Part shown: positions 52,930 through 61,076 of the stretch, in pieces
Numbering within the stretch: position 1 is the first letter of the stretch
Layout of the letters: each line of letters starts with the position of its first letter
DNA from: Archangium lansingense
GTDB lineage: Bacteria > Myxococcota > Myxococcia > Myxococcales > Myxococcaceae
NCBI RefSeq assembly: GCF_026626635.1
Contig: NZ_JAPNKA010000001.1
Location: 6,386,001-6,450,000 of the forward strand
DNA length: 64,000 nt
Direction: 5' to 3'
Position numbers and translations under genes: made by a program
Notes under the pieces: model-generated
Database searches by the model: none
What the model was told of the DNA's origin: nothing
What the model saw: the letters and a program-made list of their open reading frames with translations, nothing else

Positions 52930-53997
52930 ATGACGAACCACCGGCGCGACCTCGCCATCTGGGGGTACGCCTTCGGCTACTTCGCCTGCTACGCGCCCTA
53001 CAGCGCGCTCACGAAGGCCCTTTCACATGGCGCATTGGAGGGGATGACGCGCGGTATCTCCGGCTTCGAGCTGCTGCCGTGGAGCACGCTCGCGTCCGGA
53101 CTGGGCATGTTCCTCTTCCTCACCGGCCGGGGTTGGTGGCAATACGCGAGCACCCGTACGTTCCTGGGCCTGCGGATTCCCTTCCCTGGGCCGTGGACGT
53201 TCCTCTCGGGGCTGTGCTCCGCCGCCATCATCGCCACCACCACGCTCGCCTATACCTTCAGCGGCACGTCCATCGTCTTCATGATGCTGCTCATGCGCGG
53301 TGGGGTGCTGATCCTCGCGCCGCTGGTGGACGTGCTGAGCCAGCGCCGGGTGGCGTGGCCCTCGTGGGTGGCGCTTGGGCTGAGCTTCGCCGCCGTGGGG
53401 GTGGCCACCGCGCCCGGCGTGGATGCCCGAGTCACCACGGCGGCGCTGGTGGACCTGGGTGTGTACCTGATCGGCTACTTCATCCGGCTGCGCTTCATGA
53501 GCCGCCTGGCCAAGACGGGTGAGCCCTCGGCCGGCATTCGCTACTTCGCCGAGGAGCAGATGGTGGCCACGCCTGTCCTCGTGGCGGTCCTGGCGGTGGC
53601 GGCGCTCATCGGCGAGGGACCCGTGCTCTTGGACATCCGCCATGGCTTCACGGAGCTGTTCGCGCGCGGTCGGGTGCTCGAAGAGCTGCTCGTGGGCGTG
53701 CTGTCGCAGGGCACCGGTATTTTCGGCGGCCTCATCCTCCTGGACCACCGGGAGAACTCCTTCTGCGTCCCGGTGAACCGCGCCTCCAGCATCGTCGCGG
53801 GCGTGGTGGCCACTGGACTGCTCTCCGTCCTGCTCGGCCTGCCAGGCGTGGGGACTCGGGAGTCGGTGGGCGCCGCGCTCGTGATGGGGGCGATGCTGGT
53901 GCTCAGCCTTCCTGCTGTGCTCCAGGCGCGTCGGGCGGCAAAGCGGGACACCCAGCTCCCGGGCTCGGAAGCGGGGACCGGCGCTTCGGGGCGGTGA
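52930..53997 (+). CDS. EamA/DMT-like integral membrane protein
   Basis: A 355-residue protein with about ten hydrophobic helices in two halves, as in drug/metabolite transporters. The half-ending ATTTLAYTFSGTSIVFMMLLMRGG and the second-half VGVLSQGTGIFGGLILLDHREN (each shown in part) resemble the EamA pattern. The substrate is unknown. The last 25 residues are hydrophilic. It is divergent from the TPR gene. Confidence 0.75.
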   Translation: MTNHRRDLAIWGYAFGYFACYAPYSALTKALSHGALEGMTRGISGFELLPWSTLASGLGMFLFLTGRGWWQYASTRTFLGLRIPFPGPWTFLSGLCSAAIIATTTLAYTFSGTSIVFMMLLMRGGVLILAPLVDVLSQRRVAWPSWVALGLSFAAVGVATAPGVDARVTTAALVDLGVYLIGYFIRLRFMSRLAKTGEPSAGIRYFAEEQMVATPVLVAVLAVAALIGEGPVLLDIRHGFTELFARGRVLEELLVGVLSQGTGIFGGLILLDHRENSFCVPVNRASSIVAGVVATGLLSVLLGLPGVGTRESVGAALVMGAMLVLSLPAVLQARRAAKRDTQLPGSEAGTGASGR

Positions 53998-54033
53998 GGG
54001 GAGGGCGGCGGCTCGAGGCCACCGCCTCCGGGC

Positions 54034-54492
54034 TCACTTCTCCTCGGTCACATGCAGGGTGAGGACAGGGCAGTGGGCCCGGGCAATGACCTTCTGGGCC
54101 ACGCTGCCCAGCAGCAGTCTCGGCAGGCCCCGTCGGCCGTGCGTGCCCATGACGATCAGATCAAACCCGCCCGCCTCGGCGACGCGGAGGACGGCCGCGG
54201 CCGGCTCTCCCACTTCCAGCCGCTGGGTGATGGGACCCGGAGCTTTGAGCGAGCTGATGAGCGTTGTCAGTTCCTTGCGTGCCGCCTCGAGCGCCGTCTT
54301 CTCCAGCGACTGGGGATTCCAGCCCGGTGCGGCCACCAGGAGATCCGGCGCCACGTACTGGGGCGGCTCCCAGGCGTGCATCACCTCCATGGAGGCGTTG
54401 AATGGCCGGGCGAGCTGCACCGCGTAATCGATGACGGCCTTGGAGCCCTCCATCAGGTCCACGGGTACGAGGATGCGAGAAGGCGTTGGCAT
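54034..54492 (-). CDS. Universal stress protein (UspA family)
   Basis: A 152-residue single-domain UspA protein. It starts RILVPVDLMEGSKAVIDYAVQLARPF and has the ATP-binding loop GTHGRRGLPRLLLGSVAQKVI followed by the strand CPVLTL, the G-x2-G-x9-G(S/T) signature of nucleotide-binding UspA. GGAGGGAA precedes the ATG at 54492. An IS66 element lies 189 bases upstream of the start. Confidence 0.93.
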   Translation of the reverse strand: MPTPSRILVPVDLMEGSKAVIDYAVQLARPFNASMEVMHAWEPPQYVAPDLLVAAPGWNPQSLEKTALEAARKELTTLISSLKAPGPITQRLEVGEPAAAVLRVAEAGGFDLIVMGTHGRRGLPRLLLGSVAQKVIARAHCPVLTLHVTEEK

Positions 54493-54554
54493 TGGTATTC
54501 CCTCCGTTGCGGCCCGGACCCCGACGTGGGGCGGGCGTTCTGTGGCTTCATCCC

Positions 54555-54570
54555 TGAAAGATGTGTGCCA
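54555..54570 (-). promoter_or_regulatory. Weak sigma-54-like promoter candidate before uspA-like gene
   Basis: On the - strand TGGCAC is followed after five bases by TTTCA. The -24 element is perfect but the -12 GC is TC, so this is a weak match. The same bases sit inside a CCCTG...CAGGG dyad. It would give a leader of about 50 bases. Confidence 0.22.
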
Positions 54571-54730
54571 GGGCGGTTTCACGCACGGTACGGTGTTTGC
54601 GCGCAAACTCTTCCGTGCGGTGGCGGAAGGGGCGCAAGCCTTGCGCCTGACGGAAGCCTGCCCGGAGGGGTAGGGCGGGCGTAAGCCTCCGATCCAGCCC
54701 AGGTAGTGGAGGTGCTGGAGGGGTCGCAGA

Positions 54731-55132
54731 GTGCGCGGCGCGATGACGACGAACACAGCGACGACAAAGACGGAGCCGGCGTGGTTGGAAGCAGCGCGGC
54801 AGCCGAGGTGGACCCCGGAGGTAGCAGCAGAGGTGGTGCGAGCGTGGGAGGCGGAAGGAGGTACGCAGTCGGCCTTCATGCGCAAGTACGGGTTACCGCG
54901 CGAGAGGCTGCGCTTCTGGACGCGCAGGCGAGAGGGAAAGGAGGGAGCGCGGACGGCCATGGCCTTCGTGCCCGTGGAGGTGGCGCCCGCCGAGCGGAGT
55001 GAGGTGGGGCGGGAGCAGGGGGAGGCGGTGCAGGTGGAGGTGGGCGGGGTGAGAGTGAGAGTGGATGCGAGAGCCAGCCAGGAGTTGGTGGCGCGGGTGC
55101 TGCGGGCGGTGAAGGAGGTGCAGGGGTGCTGA
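54731..55132 (+). CDS. tnpA: IS66 accessory protein TnpA
   Basis: A 133-residue protein at the first position of the IS66 element. The N-terminal half is a helix-turn-helix of the IS66 OrfA type (TPEVAAEVVRAWEAEGGTQ, then FMRKYGLPRERLRFW). The C-terminus has the VRVDARASQELVARVLRAVKEV tail common to this group (shown in part). GTG start with GGAGGGG seven bases upstream. It overlaps tnpB by 7 bases. Confidence 0.88.
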   Translation: MRGAMTTNTATTKTEPAWLEAARQPRWTPEVAAEVVRAWEAEGGTQSAFMRKYGLPRERLRFWTRRREGKEGARTAMAFVPVEVAPAERSEVGREQGEAVQVEVGGVRVRVDARASQELVARVLRAVKEVQGC

Positions 55133-55470
55133 GGCTACCGGAGGGGGTGAGAATCTGGGTGGCGACGCAGCCGTGCGACATGCGCAAGCAGGCCGACGGG
55201 CTGAGCGCGCTGGTGCAGGGCAGTCTTGGGCAGCAGCCGAAGTCGGGCCACCTCTTCGTCTTCTTCTCGAGGAGAAGGGATTTCGTGCGCATTCTCTTCT
55301 GGGACGCCAACGGCTACTGCACCGTGAGCAAGAGACTGGAGGCGGGGCGCTTTCGGGTGCCGGCGCCCGTAGAGGGCCAGGCCGCGGTGCACCTGGAAGC
55401 GCGGCAGCTCGCGGAGTTGCTGTCGCTGGTGGAGGCCAGCAGCGCGGTACGGCGAGGCGAGGTGCATTGA
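55126..55470 (+). CDS. tnpB: IS66 accessory protein TnpB
   Basis: A 114-residue protein of the IS66 Orf2 family, with VRIWVATQPCDMRKQADGLS near the start and the core LFVFFSRRRDFVRILFWDANGYC (each shown in part). It is needed for transposition in IS66 elements, though its biochemical role is unclear. It starts with GTG inside the end of tnpA, with AAGGAGGTG upstream. Confidence 0.95.
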   Translation: MLRLPEGVRIWVATQPCDMRKQADGLSALVQGSLGQQPKSGHLFVFFSRRRDFVRILFWDANGYCTVSKRLEAGRFRVPAPVEGQAAVHLEARQLAELLSLVEASSAVRRGEVH

Positions 55471-55512
55471 GTCCGCGCTTGCGCGCCCGGCCCCACTTCG
55501 TGCATAGGCACG

Positions 55513-57186
55513 GTGCGCATGACTTTTCCCGTCACCATTGAAGAAGAGAGGGGCCAGCAGGAAGAAGCCCAGCCGACCGCCTTCGAGGCGGACGACATGG
55601 AGGCGGTGCGCGCCTACATGCTGCAACTGCTGATGGAGGGCCGCGGCGAGCAGGCCGTTGAGATGTTGTTGGGCCTGTTGGGTCGGCTGCGCGAGGAGCA
55701 CAGCTCCACGACGGTGCGACTCCAGCAGGCGCTGCGGCAGCTGTACGGGCGGCGCAGTGAGAAGACTCCCGCCAGTCAGCTCCAACTCCTGCTGTCATTG
55801 TTCACCCAGCAGCAGTCCGCCGAGCCAGAGGCCGTGCCCGCCACCGTCGACGGTGCACAGGCAGCCGCCCCAGCGGCCCCGCCGGCCGACGCGCCGAAGA
55901 AGACGCCCAGACGCGCGCCCCTCCGCGGCGCCCAGGCCCTGCCCGCGCACCTGGAGAGGCGCGAGGTGCTGGTGCAACCCGCGGCCGAGGAGTGCGTCTG
56001 CCCGGGTTGCGGTGAGCAGAGGCAGCCCATGGGCGAGGAGGTAAGCCAGCGACTGGAATTGGAGCCGGCGCGCTTCTACGTGCGGGTGGAGAAGCGCCCG
56101 AAGCTCGGGTGCCAGCGCTGCAAGGAGGGGGTGGCCGCCGCGCCCGCCGGTGAGGCGCCATTGCCGGGAGCGCTGCCCGGCCCGGGGTTGCTGGCGCAGC
56201 TACTGGTGGGCAAGTACCGCGACGGGCTGCCCCTGCACCGCCAGCAGGCCATTTTCGACAAACGCCACGGGGTGAGGCTGCCCGCCTCCACTCTGGGCGA
56301 CTGGGTGGCGGGGGCCAGTGACTTGCTGGCGCCCGTGGTGGCGCTGCTCAAGCAGCGCACGCTGGCGGACGCCTTGCTGCACACCGACGACACCGGGGTG
56401 CGCGTGCTGGACAGGGACGACGCCCGCGGCATCAAGCGCGGACACCTCTGGCCGTACGTGGGAGTGGGCGGCAACGTCTTCGTGGAGTACACCCCCGATT
56501 GGAGTGGCACGGGCCCCCAAGGGGTGCTGGCCGACTTCCGGGGCTACCTGGTGGTGGACGGCTACAAGGGCTACCAGTCCCTCTTCGGCCCCACCTCTCC
56601 ACGCATTGAGGTGGGCTGTTGGATGCACGCCCGGCGTGGCTTCGAGCGCGCATACGTGGCCGGAGACGCTCGCGGCGGCACGGTGCTCACGCTCGTGCAG
56701 AAGCTGTACGCCGTGGAGCGGCAGGCCCAGGACGCGGGGCTCTCCGCCGAGGCACGCCTTTGCCTGCGCCTCGAGCACAGCCGCCCCGTCTACGAGGAAC
56801 TCTTCGGCTTGCTGGAGGAGTGGGCCCCGCACGTGCCCGCCAAGACGCCGCTGGGCAAGGCCATTGCTTACGCGCGCAACCGCTACCTCCCCCTGGGCCG
56901 CTTCCTCGAGGACGGACGCCTTCCGGTGGACAACGGCGAGGTGGAGCGCCTCATCAAGCTCATTGTCCTCGGACGCAAGAACTGGCTCTTCCTGGGCAGC
57001 GATGCCGCTGGCCACCGGGCCGCCAGTGTCTACTCCCTCGTGCTCAGCTGCTACCGGCTGGGCATGGACCCGTGGGCCTACTTCCGCGACGTGCTGCCCA
57101 AGCTCGGCGACACCCGCTTCCCCGCCTCCCGCCTCGCGGAGCTCCTCCCCGAGTCGTGGGCTCAGCAGCAGGCTCAGCAGCGATAG
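55513..57186 (+). CDS. tnpC: IS66 family transposase TnpC
   Basis: A 557-residue DDE transposase. It has an N-terminal leucine-rich coiled coil (about 35-90), a zinc-finger region (CVCPGCGEQRQPMGEEVSQRLE, shown in part) and a catalytic core. Acidic residues are in LLHTDDTGVRV (about 292), VVDGYKGYQSL (about 348) and DNGEVERLIK (about 475); the end FLGSDAAGHRAASVYSL is diagnostic for IS66. Full length and uninterrupted. Confidence 0.96.
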   Translation: MRMTFPVTIEEERGQQEEAQPTAFEADDMEAVRAYMLQLLMEGRGEQAVEMLLGLLGRLREEHSSTTVRLQQALRQLYGRRSEKTPASQLQLLLSLFTQQQSAEPEAVPATVDGAQAAAPAAPPADAPKKTPRRAPLRGAQALPAHLERREVLVQPAAEECVCPGCGEQRQPMGEEVSQRLELEPARFYVRVEKRPKLGCQRCKEGVAAAPAGEAPLPGALPGPGLLAQLLVGKYRDGLPLHRQQAIFDKRHGVRLPASTLGDWVAGASDLLAPVVALLKQRTLADALLHTDDTGVRVLDRDDARGIKRGHLWPYVGVGGNVFVEYTPDWSGTGPQGVLADFRGYLVVDGYKGYQSLFGPTSPRIEVGCWMHARRGFERAYVAGDARGGTVLTLVQKLYAVERQAQDAGLSAEARLCLRLEHSRPVYEELFGLLEEWAPHVPAKTPLGKAIAYARNRYLPLGRFLEDGRLPVDNGEVERLIKLIVLGRKNWLFLGSDAAGHRAASVYSLVLSCYRLGMDPWAYFRDVLPKLGDTRFPASRLAELLPESWAQQQAQQR

Positions 57187-57288
57187 GCTTGTCGACGCGC
57201 CATCCATCACGCGGCCACCGTGCCATGCTCCTCGGTGGCCGACACCATGGGCTGGACCGGAGGCTTACGGGCGGGCGCCCGAGATGCC

Positions 57289-57322
57289 CAAAATGAAACG
57301 GCGGCCCCGCGAGGAGCCGCCG
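57289..57322 (-). terminator. Intrinsic terminator of the secreted protease gene
   Basis: On the - strand CGGCGGC...GCCGCCG (loop about 10 bases) is followed by TTTCATTTT. It lies 46 bases past the protease stop codon and just outside the IS66 target duplication. Confidence 0.7.
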
Positions 57323-57367
57323 TCTTCTCCCTCGCCTCACTTGGAGGTGCGGGGGGATGGCCTGGGA

Positions 57368-58168
57368 TTACAGGCCGATGGTCGCCAGGCGCGCCTTGAT
57401 GGCCGAGGCCTCGACGCCCGTGTTGAAGGAGCTGCTGCTGTAGTTGGAGCCGACGCCCACGTGGTGCAGGCCGATCACCTGGTGCGCGTAGGTGGTGCCC
57501 GCGGCGCCGAACACCGGCGAGCCCGACGAGCCGCCCAGCGTGTCCGCGTTGTAGGACAGCTCGTTGCTGCTGTAGTTGGTGTTGAGCACCGAGCCCGGCG
57601 AGTACTTCTTGTTCGGCACGCAGCTCGGGGTGGCGACGTAGTCGCAGTTCTGGTGGACGATGTACATCGCCGAGCTGTTGGTGGCGTTGCCGCTGGCCAC
57701 CGTGAGCTTCCCGTACACCTGGCCGGGCAGGTAGCCATTGAGTGCCTTGCACTGGATGACCGTCAGGTCCTCGGCCGTCCAGGTGCGCACGAACGTGGAG
57801 CAGTCGTACCAGATGCGGCTGGCGGAGGCGACGCCGTCCTCGTAGTTGAAGGACACCCTGGCGCCCACCGCCTCCGAGCTGCTGCCGATGCAGTGGTTGT
57901 TGGTGATGACCTTGTCATCGGCGATGAGCCACGCGGTGCAGCGGCTGCCCACGGCCGGAATCGACAGGTAGCCCACCGCCTTGGAGCGGGCCCGCTCGGT
58001 GCTGGTGGAGCTCAGCGAGGTGGCGGCGGTCCAGTTCACCGAGCCGACGATCACAGGGGACTCCACCGAGTCCGTGGTCTCCGCGTTCGGAACGTCCTCG
58101 GGCAGCTCGGCCACACCACAACCCGTCAGACCTACCACCAGGAATGCACGGACAAGCTTCAGGCTCAT
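57368..58168 (-). CDS. Secreted trypsin-like serine protease (V8/glutamyl-endopeptidase type)
   Basis: A 266-residue exported protein. The signal has a lipobox-like LTGCG, so it may be a lipoprotein (Cys near residue 17). Catalytic triad: His in VITNNHCIG, Asp in TWTAEDLTVIQCKA and Ser in TLGGSSGSPVFG. Paired Cys around RCTAWLI/NHCIG and DCSTF fit disulfides. It belongs to the S1/S6-type bacterial proteases. The ATG at 58168 is preferred because GGAGAG precedes it and a sigma-54-type promoter lies 49 bases upstream; the open frame to 58336 would put that promoter inside the gene. Confidence 0.87.
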   Translation of the reverse strand: MSLKLVRAFLVVGLTGCGVAELPEDVPNAETTDSVESPVIVGSVNWTAATSLSSTSTERARSKAVGYLSIPAVGSRCTAWLIADDKVITNNHCIGSSSEAVGARVSFNYEDGVASASRIWYDCSTFVRTWTAEDLTVIQCKALNGYLPGQVYGKLTVASGNATNSSAMYIVHQNCDYVATPSCVPNKKYSPGSVLNTNYSSNELSYNADTLGGSSGSPVFGAAGTTYAHQVIGLHHVGVGSNYSSSSFNTGVEASAIKARLATIGL

Positions 58169-58216
58169 ATGGGGGTTCTCTCCGTCGCGCGGGGAAGTGC
58201 GCGCGGCGGACGCTAT

Positions 58217-58232
58217 GGCATGTGTCGTGCCA
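58217..58232 (-). promoter_or_regulatory. Sigma-54-type promoter of the protease gene
   Basis: On the - strand TGGCACG-ACAC-ATGCC: the -24 element is a perfect TGGCACG and the -12 GC is exactly 12 bases further, as required. The transcription start would be near 58206, giving a leader of about 38 bases before the ATG. Sigma-54 promoters with enhancer-binding proteins control many developmental and predation genes in myxobacteria. Confidence 0.6.
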
Positions 58233-58325
58233 GCCCCGTAGGTGGCCGTTTTTCCTCGGGCCGAGTCCTTCCTGCTCTGGTCAGAGTGGAGCGTGTTTGC
58301 TCCTGCTTCTGGGTTGCAGATGTAA

Positions 58326-58382
58326 ATGGATTGCACAAATCCGGACGAAAGCTGAGTCGGTTCCGGAGCTTATGGATTGCAC
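58326..58382 (-). promoter_or_regulatory. Tandem 11-bp repeats, possible enhancer sites
   Basis: GTGCAATCCAT occurs twice in the same direction on the protease strand, at 58326-58336 and 58372-58382 (46-base spacing). They lie about 95 and 140 bases upstream of the sigma-54 promoter, the usual distance for sites of sigma-54 activator proteins. The rest of the 383-base gap up to the SDR gene holds no other feature I can support. Confidence 0.45.
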
Positions 58383-58551
58383 GCGTCTGTCCAGAAACAG
58401 GACATTGGGTTTTCTGGGATTCGTAGCGAAAACGGACAATTCGCTCGGGCTGGGCCGGAGCAGGGTGGCCTGGAGGGCGCTCGGCCCGGCACGCCCTGTG
58501 GGCGGTGCTCCGGGTGCCTAGCTACCCTTTTGGGCGAGGCAAGGAGGAACC

Positions 58552-59433
58552 ATGCGTCCACCCATCGACTCAGGCACGGTCCTGATCACCGGGGCCTCCT
58601 CGGGGATTGGACGGGAGCTCGCCCGCCAGCTCGCCCGGAGGGCACGGACGCTGGTGCTGGTGGCTCGCCGGGAGGAGCGCCTGGAGGCCTTGCGCGATGA
58701 GCTGCACGCTCGCAACCCCACCCTGGGCATCCTGGTGGAGCGGTGCGACCTGGTCCACCCGGACGAAGTGGACTCGCTGCTGGACTCGCTCTACCGGCAC
58801 CTTGTCCGCGTGGACGTGCTGGTGAACAACGCCGGCTTGGGGGACTACAGCCTCTACGAGCAGGAGAGCTGGTCGCGCATCCACCAGATGTTGCAGGTGA
58901 ACGTGACGGCGCCCTTGCTGCTGACGCATCGGCTGCTGCGGCTCATGGTGGAGCGCAAGCGCGGCGGCATCCTCAACATCAGCTGCGGGGGAGCCCGGGC
59001 CTTCGTCCCAGGGCTGGCCGTCTATTCCGCCACCAAGCACTTCCTCGATGGCTTCACGGAATCGCTGCGGCTGGAGTTGAGGGGCACGGGGGTGGTGGTG
59101 ACGCAGGTGGCGCCTGGGCCCGTGGACACCGAGTTCAGCGAGGTGGCGGGTACGGGGGAGCGTGCCGGTAGGGTTCCGGCGTGGATGCGCATCTCTCCGG
59201 CACAGTGCGCCCGCGAGGCCATCGAGGGCTTCGATCGCGCCCAGCCCCTCGTGTACCCGGGCTTCGCCTACCGGTGGATGATGCGGCTGTCTTCGCTCAT
59301 GCCTCGGGGCATGCACAGGGCCGCGGGTCTTCCGGGCGCCCGGAAGCTCCGGTACGGCACTTCGCTGCTGGCGCCTGCTCACCCTGACACCGGTCGGCGC
59401 GTGTTGCTTGCCGGGGAACCCGAGGGGGCGTGA
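58552..59433 (+). CDS. Short-chain dehydrogenase/reductase (SDR)
   Basis: A 293-residue SDR with TGASSGIG (about 13-20), NNAG (about 93-96), the catalytic Ser region NISCGGARAFVPG and YSATK (about 154-158). It has a C-terminal extension of about 60 residues with a hydrophobic stretch (YRWMMRLSSLMPRGMHRAAG) and so resembles the DltE/YqjQ-like SDRs that often act on lipids at the membrane. GGAGG lies before the ATG. Substrate unknown. Confidence 0.9.
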   Translation: MRPPIDSGTVLITGASSGIGRELARQLARRARTLVLVARREERLEALRDELHARNPTLGILVERCDLVHPDEVDSLLDSLYRHLVRVDVLVNNAGLGDYSLYEQESWSRIHQMLQVNVTAPLLLTHRLLRLMVERKRGGILNISCGGARAFVPGLAVYSATKHFLDGFTESLRLELRGTGVVVTQVAPGPVDTEFSEVAGTGERAGRVPAWMRISPAQCAREAIEGFDRAQPLVYPGFAYRWMMRLSSLMPRGMHRAAGLPGARKLRYGTSLLAPAHPDTGRRVLLAGEPEGA

Positions 59434-59458
59434 CACGGGGGAGAACCCGAGGGACAGA

Positions 59459-59487
59459 TACCCTCACCCCGTCCCTCTCCCAGTGGG
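59459..59487. repeat. Left half of a dispersed palindrome split by an IS4 element
   Basis: ACCCTCACCCCGTCCCTCTCCCAGTGGG is the left arm and loop of the same repeat seen at 8955, 14748 and 26539. Its right arm AGAGGGG continues at 61031, after the IS4 element. Joining the two sides at the duplicated CCCAGTGGG restores CCCTCTCCCAGTGGGAGAGGGG. Confidence 0.8.
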
Positions 59488-61021
59488 CTGAAGAATGCAC
59501 ACGCAGAGGGAGAGAGGGAGCAAGGGGTGAGCAAGCTGGATGGAGCATGACGTGAGCGGTAGGGCCGGATAGAGAGGCAGCCCATGGAAGCTGCCCCTTT
59601 GTATCTGACGTACGAGGTTCTCTATCCAGCAGGGAGTTTCGGTCCGCTTGAGGAGGTGTGGCTGAGGGAGAGGTTGCTGCACACCCTTCACCTGATGGAG
59701 GGGCAGCCCGGCGTCACCATCAACCGATTGGGCACCAGCCGGGCGGAGCGAATGGGGGCCTACCGCATGCTGGAGAACGAAGACGTCAGCTTCCAGCAGC
59801 TGCTGGAGCCAGCGGCCCGGACAGTGGGCAAGGCGGTGGCGAAAGGGCAGGCGGGAGAGGTGGCCTTGTGTGTACACGACCGGACCGAGGTGGAGCTCAG
59901 CCATCTGTCCATGAGCGGGGTGGGCCAGGTGGGCAATCCCGTGTGTCAGGGCTTCTTTCTGCAGACGGCGTTGGTGGTGCAGGCCGACGGCGCCGCTTTT
60001 GGAGTGCTGGGAGCGCGCACCTGGGCGCGCCCGGCCGCGCAAAGGGGAAAGGCCAAGAGCAGGAAGCAGCGGCCCTTCGAGCAGAAGGAAAGCGGCTTGT
60101 GGTGGCAGGCCATGGTGGAGGCCGAAGAGGGAGTGGACGAGCCAGGGCGACTGCTGCACGTCATCGACGCCGAAGGAGACATTTTCGAGTTGTTCTCCCG
60201 CTCGGCTAGCGCGTCGTATCAACTGCTGGTGCGCGCCGGCCAGGACAGGCGCGTGGAGGGAGAAGGGGGGAGGCTGTGGGCCACCATGGAGGGGCTGCCC
60301 GTGGTGGACAGCCGGCTGCTGCACGTGTCGGCGCAACCAGCCCGGGCGGACAAGCCGGCGCGCACGGCACGCGACGCCACGCTGGTGCTGCGCTACGTCC
60401 CTCTCACGCTGCTGCCTCCCGGGCGCCAGGGTGGGCAGCCGGTGCCGGTGTGGGGCGTGCTGGTGCGCGAAGAAGAGCCGCCACAGGGACAGAAAGCAGT
60501 GGAGTGGCTGCTGCTGAGCAACGTGCCCATTGAAAGCGTGGAGGCGGCCTGGGGCGCGGTGTCCACCTACCAGAAGAGGTGGGGGATTGAGGAGTTGCAC
60601 AAGGCCCTGAAGACGGGCTGCCGCCTGGAGGGGCGCCAGCACCAGAGGCGCGAGCACCTTGAAAACCTGCTCGTCCTCACTCTGCTGGTTTCCGTCAAGA
60701 TGCTGCGCCTGCGCACCCTGAGCCGCACTCTCCCGGACGAGCCCGCAGATGAAGTGTTGGAGCCCGCCGAGGTGCAGGTGCTCCAAGCCATGGCACCCCA
60801 ACTCTCTCCACGCATGCGACTGCAAGGGGCGCTGACGCTTCGTCAGGCCCTGCTGCTCATCGCCGCCCTAGGCGGTTACATGGCCAACCCGGACAAGAAA
60901 CCTCCGGGCTGGCTCGTCCTCTGGCGCGGCTACGAACGGCTGGGCGACTACGTCGCCGGCTTCACCCTCGCCCAGCACCTTTCCTCCGCTCCCCCGCCTA
61001 CTTAGCGTGTGCAATCCTCAG
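59488..61021 (+). mobile_element. Complete IS4-family (Tn5-like) insertion sequence (1534 bp)
   Basis: The ends are CTGAAGAATGCACACGC (59488-59504) and, read from the right, CTGAGGATTGCACACGC (61005-61021): 15 of 17 identical. A perfect 9-bp target duplication CCCAGTGGG (59479-59487 and 61022-61030) flanks it, the size made by IS50/IS10 types. It contains one transposase gene whose stop codon ends at the first base of the right inverted repeat. All parts are intact, so it may be active. Confidence 0.95.
59584..61005 (+). CDS. IS4 family transposase (IS50/Tn5 type)
   Basis: A 473-residue transposase, the length of Tn5 transposase (476). The catalytic triad fits it: Asp in LCVHDRTEVEL (about 99), Asp in HVIDAEGDIFEL (about 196) and Glu in the YREK signature YQKRWGIEELHKALK (about 336), which has Y-x2-R-x3-E-x6-K exactly. 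The N-terminus has the Tn5-like end-binding region (TSRAERMGAYRMLENEDV, shown in part). Intact frame. Confidence 0.96.
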   Translation: MEAAPLYLTYEVLYPAGSFGPLEEVWLRERLLHTLHLMEGQPGVTINRLGTSRAERMGAYRMLENEDVSFQQLLEPAARTVGKAVAKGQAGEVALCVHDRTEVELSHLSMSGVGQVGNPVCQGFFLQTALVVQADGAAFGVLGARTWARPAAQRGKAKSRKQRPFEQKESGLWWQAMVEAEEGVDEPGRLLHVIDAEGDIFELFSRSASASYQLLVRAGQDRRVEGEGGRLWATMEGLPVVDSRLLHVSAQPARADKPARTARDATLVLRYVPLTLLPPGRQGGQPVPVWGVLVREEEPPQGQKAVEWLLLSNVPIESVEAAWGAVSTYQKRWGIEELHKALKTGCRLEGRQHQRREHLENLLVLTLLVSVKMLRLRTLSRTLPDEPADEVLEPAEVQVLQAMAPQLSPRMRLQGALTLRQALLLIAALGGYMANPDKKPPGWLVLWRGYERLGDYVAGFTLAQHLSSAPPPT

Positions 61022-61076
61022 CCCAGTGGGAGAGGGGTTGTTTCCGCGGTGTTGTTTCCGCGGGTGGGGTTTCTGC

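Larger units (their letters stand above)
54681..57268 (+). mobile_element. Complete IS66-family insertion sequence (2588 bp)
   Basis: The ends are 20-bp inverted repeats (GTAAGCCTCCGATCCAGCCC at 54681-54700 and its complement with one mismatch at 57249-57268), starting with the GTAA typical of IS66. It is flanked by a perfect 8-bp target duplication GGGCGGGC (54673-54680 and 57269-57276), the size IS66 makes. It carries the full tnpA-tnpB-tnpC set in one direction. The intact duplication and intact frames suggest a recent and possibly still mobile copy. Confidence 0.95.

Noticed and set aside
58326..58382. GGATTGCAC shared between the protease upstream repeats and the right end of the IS4 element
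   Set aside because: Only nine bases match, with no flanking similarity or target duplication, so a former insertion is not supported.
56318..58426. 702-codon frame spanning the IS66 end and the protease
   Set aside because: It is out of frame with tnpC and antisense to the protease; it crosses the IS boundary and terminator.
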